Part shown: piece by piece, positions 50,966-60,830 of the stretch | Position numbering within the stretch: the first letter of the stretch is position 1 | How the letters are laid out: every line of letters starts with the position of its first letter | DNA from: an uncultured Oxalobacteraceae bacterium | GTDB taxonomy: Bacteria > Pseudomonadota > Gammaproteobacteria > Burkholderiales > Burkholderiaceae_D | NCBI GenBank assembly: GCA_903862415.1 | Contig: CAIOYD010000010.1 | Location: forward strand, 37,209 to 101,208 | Length of the DNA: 64,000 nt | Direction: 5' to 3' | Notes under the pieces: generated by a model | Databases searched by the model: none | Told to the model about the DNA's origin: nothing | What the model saw: the letters and a program-made list of their open reading frames with translations, nothing else | Program-made: the position numbers and the translations under genes

Positions 50966-51364
50966 ATGGATAAGCCAGAAATGAAGTTACACACTACCCC
51001 AAACCAGCAATACCAGACCGTCACCGGTTATGACCAACACAGCGTGGAAATCAATGCCATCACCTTCAGACACAGTCTGCTGGTGTTGCCAGAATTAGCG
51101 CCCATGCTCTGGCCCGTGACTGACTTTGCCTCACTGAGCGCAGACCACTTTCAAACCATCGCCGCCCATGCGCCCGATGTGGTCATTTTAGGCACCGGCC
51201 ACAAACAGCGCTTTGCCCATCCCGGCCTGACCGCCTGCCTGATCAACCAGCGCATCGGTGTCGAATGCATGGATAGTCAGGCTGCCTGTCGCACCTATAA
51301 CATCCTCATGACCGAAGGCCGCAAAGTTGCCCTGGCCCTGATCATCGATACGGAAACTCCATGA
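50966..51364 (+). CDS. Mth938-like domain protein (DUF498)
   Basis: DVVILGTGHKQRFAHPGLTACLINQRIGVECMDSQAACRTYNILMTEGRKVALAL. Confidence 0.88.
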   Translation: MDKPEMKLHTTPNQQYQTVTGYDQHSVEINAITFRHSLLVLPELAPMLWPVTDFASLSADHFQTIAAHAPDVVILGTGHKQRFAHPGLTACLINQRIGVECMDSQAACRTYNILMTEGRKVALALIIDTETP

Positions 51365-53049
51365 CCCCAATTGGCAAAAGCAGTACAGATAAATTCCCCC
51401 TTTGGTTCTGGATCAGCCTGCTGATCTATCTGGGCATCTGGTTTTACATGATTGGCTCCAGAACACTGGTGCCAACCGATGAAGGCCGTTACGCCGAAAT
51501 GGCGCGTGAAATGGTCGCTACCGGTGACTGGGTGACGCCGCGCCTGAATGGTATCAAGTATTTTGAAAAACCGCCGCTGCAAACCTGGATGAACGCCCTC
51601 ACCTTCGAAGCCTTTGGACTGGGCGAATGGCAGGCACGCTTATGGACCGGACTCTCGGCCCTGTTTGGTATTTTTCTGGTCGGCTACACCGGCACACGCA
51701 TCGCCTCACGTCGCACCGGCATCAGCGCAGCACTGGTGCTGGCGTCGTCCTTCTGGTGGGCCGGGCTGGGCCATGTCAATTCACTCGATATGGGACTCTC
51801 GGGCATGATGACACTGGCACTGTGCGGACTGTTGCTGGCCCAGCGCGATCAGGCCAGCGCCACGGAACAACGCAACGGCATGCTGCTGTGCTGGCTGGGA
51901 ATGGCACTGGCCACACTTTCCAAAGGCCCCATGGGGATCATACTGCCCGGTGCCGTCTTGTTTATCTATACCTTTGCCGCGCGTGACTGGCGCATCTGGC
52001 AGCGTCTGCATCTTATCAAAGGATTGCTGCTGTACTTTGCCGTAACCACCCCCTGGTTTGTGCTGGTATCTCAGGCCAATAGCGAATTTCTCCATTTCTT
52101 CTTCATTCATGAACACTGGGAACGCTTCACCAGCAAAGTCCATCACCGCGATGGTCCGCTGTATTACTTTATCCCGCTGCTCATCGTCGGAATTTTTCCT
52201 TGGCTTGGGCTGCTGCTGCAAAGTCTGTGGCAGGGGGAAAAACAAACTGCGGGCAGCTTTCAACCGGGAAAACTACTGCTGATCTGGGCGCTGTTTATCT
52301 TTTTCTTTTTCAGCATTTCCAGCTCCAAATTACCTTCTTACATTCTGCCGATTTTTCCGGCACTGGCACTGCTCATTGCCATGCATCTGGAGCGCCCGGC
52401 CTATCGCGGCCTGCTGATCAGCAGTGCACTGCTGGGTTTATCCGGACTACTCGGATGCGGCGTATTTCTTTGGTCCGAGCAAATTCCGGCCTTAACCAAA
52501 AATACCTATGAACACGGTTATGTGCTGGCCTACCTGCCCTACATCCTCGCGGCTTCGCTGCTCATGGTGGCTGGCGCCGTAGCTGCCATACGCTATGCCC
52601 GTCAACACCAACAACGCGCCATCTGGATACTGGCATGGGCTGGCTTTATCAGCGGCCAGTTACTCATGCAAGGACACGAGCCCTGGGGACGCTATATCGC
52701 CGGCACTGAACACCTTGCCGCCATACAGTCTGAACTCACGCCCACCATGCCACTGTATGCCGTAGGCCGTTACGAGCAGGCGCTGCCGTTTTATTTGCGC
52801 CACACTACCATCCTGGTGGAACATCCCGACGAGATGGAATTTGGCCTGCAATATGAACCGCAACTTTGGATACCCAAACGCGAAGACTTTATTCAGCAAT
52901 GGCTGCAAGACCAGACCAACGGCGTCACCGCAATGGCCATTATTCATCCGGATATTTATACTGCCCTGGTACATGAAGCCATCCCCATGCGGGTCATCGC
53001 TCAGGATCCACGCCGGGTCATCGTTTCTTCCAATATGCATCCAAAATAA
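51361..53049 (+). CDS. arnT: ArnT-type aminoarabinose/glycosyl transferase (GT83)
   Basis: PTDEGRYAEMAREMVATGDWVTPRLNGIKYFEKPPLQTW; next to arnB/C/A/D. Confidence 0.88.
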   Translation: MTPIGKSSTDKFPLWFWISLLIYLGIWFYMIGSRTLVPTDEGRYAEMAREMVATGDWVTPRLNGIKYFEKPPLQTWMNALTFEAFGLGEWQARLWTGLSALFGIFLVGYTGTRIASRRTGISAALVLASSFWWAGLGHVNSLDMGLSGMMTLALCGLLLAQRDQASATEQRNGMLLCWLGMALATLSKGPMGIILPGAVLFIYTFAARDWRIWQRLHLIKGLLLYFAVTTPWFVLVSQANSEFLHFFFIHEHWERFTSKVHHRDGPLYYFIPLLIVGIFPWLGLLLQSLWQGEKQTAGSFQPGKLLLIWALFIFFFFSISSSKLPSYILPIFPALALLIAMHLERPAYRGLLISSALLGLSGLLGCGVFLWSEQIPALTKNTYEHGYVLAYLPYILAASLLMVAGAVAAIRYARQHQQRAIWILAWAGFISGQLLMQGHEPWGRYIAGTEHLAAIQSELTPTMPLYAVGRYEQALPFYLRHTTILVEHPDEMEFGLQYEPQLWIPKREDFIQQWLQDQTNGVTAMAIIHPDIYTALVHEAIPMRVIAQDPRRVIVSSNMHPK

Positions 53050-53077
53050 ACAATGTGAATTATTTCGAAAGTCATTC

Positions 53078-54211
53078 ATGAATACACCTGCTGCTTTTTT
53101 ACCCTTTTCCCGCCCCGACGTTTCGGAAGCCACCATCACCGAAGTCGGCAACGTCTTGCGTTCAGGCTGGCTGACTTCCGGCCCCAAAGTACAAGCCTTC
53201 GAAGCCGCTCTGTCCACCTATCTTGGCGGACGCATCGTGCGTACCTTTAACTCCGGCACCTGCACCATGGAAATCGCTCTGCGTATCGCCGGCATCGGCC
53301 CCGGCGATGAAGTCATCACCACCCCAATTTCCTGGGTCGCCACCGCCAACGTGATTATTGAAGTCGGTGCCACCCCAGTCTTTGCCGATATCGACCCGAT
53401 CACCCGCAATCTGGATCTGGACAAACTCGAAGCCGCCATCACACCACGCACCAAAGCCATTATTCCCGTTTATTTATCGGGACTACCTATGGATATGGAT
53501 CGTATGTATGCGATTGCCAAAAAATACAACCTGCGCGTCATTGAAGATGCCGCGCAGGCACTCGGCTCACGCTGGAATGGCAAACCCATAGGCTCCTTTG
53601 GTGATTTTGTTTCCTTCAGTTTTCAGGCCAACAAAAACCTCACCACCTCCGAAGGCGGATGCCTGGTCGTCAACAACCAGGAAGAAGCCAGACTGGCTGA
53701 AAAATACCGACTGCAGGGCGTCACCCGTAGCGGCATCGATGGCATCGACGTCGATGTCCTCGGCGGCAAATACAATATGACCGATATCGCCGCCACCCTG
53801 GGCTTGGGACAATTACCACAAATCGACGCCATTGCTGAGCACCGTCGCAGTCTGGCTCAACACTACTTTGACTGTTTTGGCCGTGACTTTGAAAACCTCA
53901 GTGGCGCACAGTTACCGGTGGCCGATATGCACAACAGCAACTGGCACCTGTTCCAGATTATCTTACCCAACACCGTATTGCGCGCCGACTTCATGAAGCA
54001 AATGCTCGAACAGCACAACATCGGCACCGGCTACCATTACTCACCGATCCATTTATTTACCCTGTACCGCGAACGCGGCTTTAAACCCGGCATGTTTCCG
54101 GTCGCCGAGCATATCGGCTACCAGACCGTCACCCTGCCGATGTTTAATACCCTGCAAAAGGAAAGTGTCGCAAGAGTCGTGACTGCGGTAAAATCCTGCC
54201 TTTATTTATAA
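53078..54211 (+). CDS. arnB: UDP-4-amino-4-deoxy-L-arabinose-oxoglutarate aminotransferase
   Basis: DegT/DnrJ/EryC1 family: VIEDAAQALGS, FSFQANKNLTTSEGGCLV; start set at MNTPAAFLPFSRPDV. Confidence 0.92.
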   Translation: MNTPAAFLPFSRPDVSEATITEVGNVLRSGWLTSGPKVQAFEAALSTYLGGRIVRTFNSGTCTMEIALRIAGIGPGDEVITTPISWVATANVIIEVGATPVFADIDPITRNLDLDKLEAAITPRTKAIIPVYLSGLPMDMDRMYAIAKKYNLRVIEDAAQALGSRWNGKPIGSFGDFVSFSFQANKNLTTSEGGCLVVNNQEEARLAEKYRLQGVTRSGIDGIDVDVLGGKYNMTDIAATLGLGQLPQIDAIAEHRRSLAQHYFDCFGRDFENLSGAQLPVADMHNSNWHLFQIILPNTVLRADFMKQMLEQHNIGTGYHYSPIHLFTLYRERGFKPGMFPVAEHIGYQTVTLPMFNTLQKESVARVVTAVKSCLYL

Positions 54212-54297
54212 AATAGTTCTTAAAAGGGTTGGTTGCGGTTTTCAGAACCGCAACTATACTGACACAAAAGTCGACTTACTTCACAATACCGTCATCC

Positions 54298-55242
54298 ATG
54301 AATCCAGAACTTTCCGTTGTCATTCCTATTTATAACGAGCAGGCCGGTTTAGCCCAGTTGTTTGCCCGTCTGTATCCTGCGCTGGACAAACTGGCCACCG
54401 ATGGCATCAGCTATGAAATTATTTTCGTCAACGATGGCAGTCGTGATCAGTCGGCGGTGATCTTATCCGAACAATTCCGCCTGCGACCCGACGTCACCCG
54501 GGTAGTGCTGTTTAACGGTAATTATGGTCAGCACATGGCCATCCTGGCAGGCTTTCAGACATCTCGCGGACAAATTACCGTCACGCTGGACGCCGATCTG
54601 CAAAACCCACCCGAAGAAATTGGAGCCCTGGTTGCCAAAATGCGCGAAGGCTTTGACTATGTCGGCTCTATCCGGCGCAAGCGCCAGGACAGCCTCTGGC
54701 GTACCTGGGCATCCAAAGCCATGAACCGCTTCCGGGAAAAAATTACCGGCATCAAAATTACCGATCAGGGCAATATGCTGCGCGCTTACGGTCGCAATGT
54801 CATCGACCTGATCAATCAGTGCGTTGAAATGAACACCTTCGTTCCGGCGCTGGCCTACACTTTTTCACGTCACCCGACCGAAATCACTGTCGAACACGAA
54901 GAACGTGCCGCCGGCGAATCCAAATATTCCTTATACAGTCTGATCCGTCTCAATTTTGATCTGATGACCGGATTTTCTATCGTGCCACTGCAACTGTTTT
55001 CCATGTTTGGCATGATCCTCTCCGCCGGATCCGGTGCACTGGTTTTACTCCTTCTGGTCCGCCGCTTTATTCTGGGCGCCGAAGCCGAAGGCTTGTTTAC
55101 CCTGTTTGCGATTTCTTTTTTCCTGATGGGCACTATCCTGTTTGGTATTGGATTACTGGGCGAATACATCGGCCGCATCTATCAGCAAGTGCGCGGTCGG
55201 CCGCGTTTTGTGATTCAAACTGTACTGGAACAACATGACTGA
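54298..55242 (+). CDS. arnC: Undecaprenyl-phosphate 4-deoxy-4-formamido-L-arabinose transferase
   Basis: GT2 domain (SVVIPIYNEQAGL, VTLDADLQNPPEEI) with two C-terminal TM segments. Confidence 0.93.
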   Translation: MNPELSVVIPIYNEQAGLAQLFARLYPALDKLATDGISYEIIFVNDGSRDQSAVILSEQFRLRPDVTRVVLFNGNYGQHMAILAGFQTSRGQITVTLDADLQNPPEEIGALVAKMREGFDYVGSIRRKRQDSLWRTWASKAMNRFREKITGIKITDQGNMLRAYGRNVIDLINQCVEMNTFVPALAYTFSRHPTEITVEHEERAAGESKYSLYSLIRLNFDLMTGFSIVPLQLFSMFGMILSAGSGALVLLLLVRRFILGAEAEGLFTLFAISFFLMGTILFGIGLLGEYIGRIYQQVRGRPRFVIQTVLEQHD

Positions 55243-56149
55243 CCCGACCCTGGCCAATCGTGCTGTGGTATTTGCTTATCACAGCGTCGGCGTGCACAGC
55301 ATCAAAGTCTTGCTGGCACGTGGCATTCACATCGAACTCGTCGTCACCCATCTGGATAACCCGAATGAAACCATCTGGTTTGATTCCGTCGCCGACCTGT
55401 GCGCCGAACACAACATTCCGACCCTGTTTGAACCGACAGCAGAAGAATTAATGACCGCAGTCACGCGCATAGCGCCGGATTTCATTTTCAGCTTTTACTA
55501 CCGCAACATGCTGCCCGTCGATCTGCTCGCACTGGCAACCCGTGGTGCCTACAACCTGCACGGCTCTCTGCTGCCAAAATACCGTGGCCGCGTCCCGGTC
55601 AACTGGGCCGTCCTGCATGGCGAAACCGAAACCGGCGTGACATTGCATGAAATGACCCTCAAACCGGATGCCGGCGCCATCATTGCTCAAACCAGCGTGC
55701 CGATTTTACCGGACGACACCGCCCATGACGTCTTCGGCAAGCTCACCGTCGCCTCCGAACAGACCCTGTGGCATGCCATTCCCCAGCTCTTAGCCGGCAC
55801 AGCAGCACGCCTGCCGAATGAATTAGCCCTGGGAAGTTACTTTGGCGGCCGCAAGCCCGAAGACGGCCGTATTAACTGGCAACTAAGCGGACAACAGGTC
55901 TACAACCTGCACCGCGCCGTTGCTCCGCCCTATCCCGGTGCATTTACTGATCAAAATAACCATCGTTTCATTATTAAAAAAGCATGTTTAGTAAATTCCC
56001 CTAAAGCAAATTTGCCGCAAGGCTTGTCAGTAGTGGATAATGTCGTTTTTGGCCAATGCGGAGATGGCCAGGCACTCAAAATCTATGAACTGCTATTCAA
56101 TGGCAATCTGATTACCGCACAACAGTTGCAACAATTAATCCTCCATTGA
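55235..56149 (+). CDS. Formyltransferase, ArnA N-terminal-domain type
   Basis: YNLHGSLLPKYRGRVPVNWAVLHGETETGVTLHEMTLKPDAGAIIAQ. Confidence 0.93.
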   Translation: MTDPTLANRAVVFAYHSVGVHSIKVLLARGIHIELVVTHLDNPNETIWFDSVADLCAEHNIPTLFEPTAEELMTAVTRIAPDFIFSFYYRNMLPVDLLALATRGAYNLHGSLLPKYRGRVPVNWAVLHGETETGVTLHEMTLKPDAGAIIAQTSVPILPDDTAHDVFGKLTVASEQTLWHAIPQLLAGTAARLPNELALGSYFGGRKPEDGRINWQLSGQQVYNLHRAVAPPYPGAFTDQNNHRFIIKKACLVNSPKANLPQGLSVVDNVVFGQCGDGQALKIYELLFNGNLITAQQLQQLILH

Positions 56150-56195
56150 ATTACAGGTTCAGCCCGCAATTCACATTTTAAATAAAGAGTCTTCC

Positions 56196-57239
56196 ATGAA
56201 AAAAGTTCTCATTCTTGGTGTAAATGGTTTTATCGGTCACCATCTGTCCAAACGCATTTTAGAAACCACTGACTGGCACGTCTACGGCATGGACATGCAG
56301 ACTGATCGTATCGGTGACATTCTCAACCACGAACGCATGCACTTTTTTGAAGGCGATATCACCATCAATAAAGACTGGGTTGAATACCACGTTAAAAAAT
56401 GTGACGTCATCCTGCCCTTAGTCGCCATTGCCACACCATCCACTTACGTCAAAAAACCACTGCGCGTTTTTGAACTCGACTTTGAAGCCAACCTGCCTAT
56501 CGTGCGCTCGGCAGCCAAATACGGAAAACATCTGGTATTTCCATCAACCTCTGAAGTCTATGGCATGTGCCATGATGACGAATTTGATCCGGAAGAATCT
56601 GAACTGGTTTGCGGCCCGATCAACAAACCACGCTGGATTTATTCCTGTGCCAAACAATTGATGGATCGCGTGATCTGGGGTTACGGCATGGAAGACAATC
56701 TCAACTTCACCCTGTTCCGTCCATTCAACTGGATCGGTGCCGGACTCGATTCCATCCATACACCAAAAGAAGGCAGCTCACGCGTCGTGACGCAATTCTT
56801 TGGTCATATCGTGCGCGGCGAAAACATCTCCTTAGTTGATGGCGGCCATCAAAAACGTGCCTTCACTTACATCGATGACGGTATCGATGCGCTGATGAAA
56901 ATCATCGCCAATGAAGGCGGCGTAGCCACCGGTAAAATCTACAACATCGGCAACCCGCTGAACAACTTCTCAATCCGCGAATTAGCCACCATGATGCTCG
57001 AACTGGCTGCCCAATATCCGGAATATGCCGAGACAGCCAAACAGGTAAAAATCGTTGAAACCACCTCGGCAGCCTACTACGGCAAAGGTTATCAGGACGT
57101 GAAAAATCGGGTACCAAAAATCACCAATACCCAGGAAGAATTAAACTGGGCACCGCACACCACCATGCCTGACACCATGCGCAATATTTTCGATGCCTAC
57201 CGCAGCCAGGTAGCCGAAGCGCGCGCGCTGATGGATTAA
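56196..57239 (+). CDS. UDP-glucuronate decarboxylase, ArnA C-terminal-domain type
   Basis: VLILGVNGFIGHHLSKRIL, PSTSEVYGMCHDDEFDPEES, YSCAKQLMDRVIW. Confidence 0.94.
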   Translation: MKKVLILGVNGFIGHHLSKRILETTDWHVYGMDMQTDRIGDILNHERMHFFEGDITINKDWVEYHVKKCDVILPLVAIATPSTYVKKPLRVFELDFEANLPIVRSAAKYGKHLVFPSTSEVYGMCHDDEFDPEESELVCGPINKPRWIYSCAKQLMDRVIWGYGMEDNLNFTLFRPFNWIGAGLDSIHTPKEGSSRVVTQFFGHIVRGENISLVDGGHQKRAFTYIDDGIDALMKIIANEGGVATGKIYNIGNPLNNFSIRELATMMLELAAQYPEYAETAKQVKIVETTSAAYYGKGYQDVKNRVPKITNTQEELNWAPHTTMPDTMRNIFDAYRSQVAEARALMD

Positions 57240-57258
57240 TTCGCACTCTGCTCCAAAG

Positions 57259-57285
57259 CAGCGGAAATACCTGCTATTTCCGCTG
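57259..57285 (+). other. Perfect 11 bp hairpin between the ArnA-type dehydrogenase gene and arnD
   Basis: CAGCGGAAATA-CCTGC-TATTTCCGCTG. Confidence 0.75.
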
Positions 57286-57317
57286 ACGTCCTTTCACCCT
57301 GCCTGCTGCCGTCACCC

Positions 57318-58247
57318 ATGCCTACCATTACACTTAAAATTGATGTCGATACTTACCGCGGGAGCCGCGAAGGTACGCCCAATTTAGTGCGTATGCTGAC
57401 CCGCCATCAAGCCCATGCAACTTTTTTATTTTCTCTCGGACCCGACCATACCGGCTGGGCCCTGCGACGCGCCTTCCGGCCTGGCTTTTTTCAAAAAGTT
57501 TCACGCACATCCGTCCTCGAACACTACGGCCTGAAAACCCTGATGTACGGCGTGCTGCTGCCAGCACCTGATATCGGCACCACCTGCGCATCACAACTGC
57601 GCGCAGTTCTGGACGCCGGTTTTGAATGTGGCATACACACCTGGGATCACGTCCTCTGGCAAGACAATGTCAGACACCGTGGGGCTACCTGGACCAAAAA
57701 GCAAATGCAAAAATCAGCTCAGCGTTTCAAGGAAATTTTTGGTGTCGCACCAGCCACCCACGGTGCCGCCGGTTGGCAAATGAACTCTTGGGCCTTTGCC
57801 GAACTCGATCGCCTCGGCATTCGTTACGCATCAGACGGCCGTGCTCAACTCAACGACGATGGCAGCCTGGCCGATCCATCCATCGGCCCCTACTATCTGC
57901 CAGAAAGCAGCTGTATTCAGATGCCAACCACCTTACCGACGCTCGATGAACTGCTCGGCAGAACCATCAACGGCGTGGTGATCGACTTGGATAACATCGC
58001 CCAACACATCTTAAAGTTAACAGAACAACCACGCGACCACGTATTTACCTTGCATGCCGAACTTGAAGGACAAAAACTTGCCCCCATATTCGACAAGTTA
58101 CTCGCAGGTTGGCAGGCACAGGGATACCGCTGTACATCCATGGCCGACTATGCCCAGGCAATTACGCAACAACATACAACCATAGCAACCCGTGCGCTCC
58201 GATGGGCAGAAATACCAGGCCGGTCAGGCGAGCTGATCATGGCCTGA
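57318..58247 (+). CDS. arnD: ArnD-type polysaccharide deacetylase
   Basis: LKIDVDTYRGSREGTPNLVRML, CGIHTWDHVLWQD, AAGWQMN. Confidence 0.93.
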   Translation: MPTITLKIDVDTYRGSREGTPNLVRMLTRHQAHATFLFSLGPDHTGWALRRAFRPGFFQKVSRTSVLEHYGLKTLMYGVLLPAPDIGTTCASQLRAVLDAGFECGIHTWDHVLWQDNVRHRGATWTKKQMQKSAQRFKEIFGVAPATHGAAGWQMNSWAFAELDRLGIRYASDGRAQLNDDGSLADPSIGPYYLPESSCIQMPTTLPTLDELLGRTINGVVIDLDNIAQHILKLTEQPRDHVFTLHAELEGQKLAPIFDKLLAGWQAQGYRCTSMADYAQAITQQHTTIATRALRWAEIPGRSGELIMA

Positions 58248-58308
58248 GCCACTTCAAAAGGCAGCGGCAAGCGAATGACACATCATCCACTACCCATAGG
58301 AGATTACG

Positions 58309-58776
58309 GTGACAGTTAGCCTCAACCACAGCCTGACCAGTTTTTCCGCATCAATGACCGGTGAAAAATCCTTCAACCTGTCTGACTATGAAGGCAAAAC
58401 CCTGGTGCTTTATTTTTACCCCAAAGACAATACCCCCGGCTGTACAACAGAAAGCATCGCCTTCCGCGACTTATATCCACAATTTCAGGCGGCCAACTGC
58501 GTCATATTCGGTCTTAGCCGCGACAGCCTGCGCTCGCATGAAAACTTCAAACAAAAACTCGCTCTTCCCTTTGAACTGATTTCCGATCCGGACGAAACCC
58601 TGTGCCAACTGTTTGATGTCATGAAGATGAAAAATATGTATGGCAAACAGGTGCGCGGAATTGAACGCAGTACATTTGTGATTGACGGCAATAGTAAAAT
58701 AGTGAAAGAATGGCGTGCAGTCAAAGTAAATGGACATGTCAACGACGTACTGGAATTTGTCAGTAACTCACACTAA
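58309..58776 (+). CDS. bcp: Thioredoxin-dependent peroxiredoxin (Bcp type)
   Basis: LVLYFYPKDNTPGCTTESIAFRDLY. Confidence 0.95.
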   Translation: MTVSLNHSLTSFSASMTGEKSFNLSDYEGKTLVLYFYPKDNTPGCTTESIAFRDLYPQFQAANCVIFGLSRDSLRSHENFKQKLALPFELISDPDETLCQLFDVMKMKNMYGKQVRGIERSTFVIDGNSKIVKEWRAVKVNGHVNDVLEFVSNSH

Positions 58777-58869
58777 TTGAAAATTAAAACCACCTACCGA
58801 AGGGCCGTTATTGGAACATCAGCTTCCAGGCGGTCTTTTTCATTTCCATCCGTGTAAATTGGGGTACTA

Positions 58870-60570
58870 ATGCCACTTCCTAAAATGCCAAGCAAACCAG
58901 CCGTAATTTTATCCAAAGAAGATTATCCAAAGGCGAGTGTTAAATCGGCAGCAAAACCCACGGCCAGTCAGGTTGCCAAAACCCCTGCGCGCTCCAAGCC
59001 CGCCGTGTTACTCAAACCAGCCCCGGCAGTCATCCCTGTGGTTGCAGAAAAATCTGCCCGAGCACCAGCAGTACAAGCAAAAGCCGCTGCACCTGCGGCC
59101 AACCCCGTCAGTTCAGCCATCACCCGACATAAATCCGGCACCAGTCGTGCGGCTGATAAAAGTGGCAAAACCAAATTATTTGTGCTCGATACCAACGTTT
59201 TAATGCACGATCCATCATGCCTGTTCCGTTTTGAAGAACATGACATCTATTTGCCGATGATCACCCTCGAAGAACTCGACAATCATAAAAAAGGCATGTC
59301 AGAGGTAGCGCGTAACGCCCGTCAAGTGTCACGCTCACTCGATGCTCTCGTTGGTGACGATGACAAACAGGATATCAGCACAGGCATTCTGTTATCCAAA
59401 CTGGGTAACAAAGAAGCCAAAGGGCATTTACTGTTTCAAACCAAACTGCAAAATATCGATTTACCCCAGGGATTACCAGTAGGTAAAGCCGACAACCAGA
59501 TTCTGGCCGTGGTACGCGCACTCGAACTCGAATACCCCAACCGTCCGGTGGTCTTGGTCTCCAAAGATATCAACATGCGCATTAAAGCGCGTGCTTTAGG
59601 CCTGCCAGCAGAAGATTATTTCAATGATCATGTCATGGAAGATTCAGATCTGCTCTATACCGGCCTGGTACAGCTGCCTCTGGACTTCTGGAACAAACAC
59701 GGCAAAGGGATGGAATCATGGCAGGAAAGCCGCAATGGCGTCAGCACCACCTTTTACCGCGTCACCGGCCCCTTCATTGCCACCCTGTTAGTCAATCAAT
59801 TTGTCTACCTTGAACCCAATAACGGCGAATCCTCGTTCTATGGACAGGTAAGACAAATCAATGGCAAAACCGCGGTGCTGCAAACCCTGCGCGACTTTGG
59901 CAATGCCAAACACAGCGTCTGGGGCGTCACCTCCCGCAACCGTGAACAAAACTTTGCCCTGAACTTATTAATGGATCCGGAATGCGACTTTGTCACCCTC
60001 TTAGGTCAGGCCGGCACAGGTAAGACCTTGCTCGCTCTGGCGGCAGGACTAGCTCAGGTACTCGAAACCAAAACCTACAACGAAATCATCGTCACCCGTG
60101 TCACCGTCCCCGTGGGCGAAGATATCGGCTTTTTACCTGGCACGGAGGAAGAAAAAATGTCGCCATGGATGGGTGCCTTTGACGACAACCTGGAAGTACT
60201 CAATAAGTCTGATAACGATGGCGGAGATTGGGGCCGGGCAGCCACCCAGGACCTGATCCGTTCCAAAATAAAAATCAAATCACTCAACTTTATGCGTGGA
60301 CGAACCTTCGTCAACAAATTCCTGATTATCGACGAAGCCCAGAACTTAACTCCAAAACAAGTTAAAACCCTGGTTACACGTGCCGGTCCCGGAACCAAAA
60401 TTCTTTGTCTGGGCAACATCGCTCAGATCGACACCCCTTACCTGACCGAAGGTTCCAGTGGGCTAACCTATGTAGTTGACCGTTTCAAAGGCTGGGCTCA
60501 CAGCGGCCACATCACACTCGCACGCGGTGAACGTTCACGCCTGGCAGATCACGCCAGCGAGGTTTTGTAA
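58870..60570 (+). CDS. PhoH-family protein with N-terminal PIN domain
   Basis: FVLDTNVLMHDPSCLFRFEEHDIYLP (PIN); LLGQAGTGKTLLALAAGL and FLIIDEAQNLTPKQVKTLVTRAG (PhoH ATPase). Confidence 0.94.
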   Translation: MPLPKMPSKPAVILSKEDYPKASVKSAAKPTASQVAKTPARSKPAVLLKPAPAVIPVVAEKSARAPAVQAKAAAPAANPVSSAITRHKSGTSRAADKSGKTKLFVLDTNVLMHDPSCLFRFEEHDIYLPMITLEELDNHKKGMSEVARNARQVSRSLDALVGDDDKQDISTGILLSKLGNKEAKGHLLFQTKLQNIDLPQGLPVGKADNQILAVVRALELEYPNRPVVLVSKDINMRIKARALGLPAEDYFNDHVMEDSDLLYTGLVQLPLDFWNKHGKGMESWQESRNGVSTTFYRVTGPFIATLLVNQFVYLEPNNGESSFYGQVRQINGKTAVLQTLRDFGNAKHSVWGVTSRNREQNFALNLLMDPECDFVTLLGQAGTGKTLLALAAGLAQVLETKTYNEIIVTRVTVPVGEDIGFLPGTEEEKMSPWMGAFDDNLEVLNKSDNDGGDWGRAATQDLIRSKIKIKSLNFMRGRTFVNKFLIIDEAQNLTPKQVKTLVTRAGPGTKILCLGNIAQIDTPYLTEGSSGLTYVVDRFKGWAHSGHITLARGERSRLADHASEVL

Positions 60571-60593
60571 TTTAACCCTTGCCCGCACTCATG

Positions 60594-60620
60594 AAAACCA
60601 CCGAAATGGTGGTTTTTTTT
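60594..60620 (+). terminator. Rho-independent terminator of phoH
   Basis: AAAACCACC-GAAAT-GGTGGTTTT followed by a T run. Confidence 0.9.
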
Positions 60621-60638
60621 TGGGCATTACCCACAACA

Positions 60639-60680
60639 AAAAAGCAATCCCGGTAAAACTTTCTGCAACACTGCGGGATT
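60639..60680 (-). terminator. Minus-strand terminator-like hairpin
   Basis: On the minus strand AATCCCG-21 nt-CGGGATT followed by GCTTTTTT; only 7 bp stem, long loop. Confidence 0.45.
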
Positions 60681-60683
60681 TCC

Positions 60684-60794
60684 CTAGGGTGACAGTCGAT
60701 CCATTCTGCGTTTATCCTTATCAGCTCGCAGCCAAGCCAGACTGGCATATTTTTTTGCGTCCTTAAAACCATCACCCCCCCAGTCTGAAGTCAT
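60684..60794 (-). CDS. Candidate 36 aa small protein
   Basis: MTSDWGGDGFKDAKKYASLAWLRADKDKRRMDRLSP; AAGG 5 nt upstream of the AGAA-ATG, terminator-like hairpin right after the stop. Confidence 0.35.
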   Translation of the reverse strand: MTSDWGGDGFKDAKKYASLAWLRADKDKRRMDRLSP

Positions 60795-60809
60795 TTCTAC
60801 CTTAACTAG

Positions 60810-60823
60810 CAATATTAATATTG
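60810..60823. promoter_or_regulatory. Perfect 14 bp palindrome CAATATTAATATTG between divergent ORFs
   Basis: Self-complementary; lies in the 36 bp between start codons at 60794 (-) and 60831 (+). Confidence 0.5.
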
Positions 60824-60830
60824 GAACAAA

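Noticed and set aside
55235-56149. Second natural-product-type formyltransferase linked to the NRPS-like gene
   Set aside because: Sits in the arn cluster with intact NLHGSLLP motif; it is the ArnA formyltransferase function.
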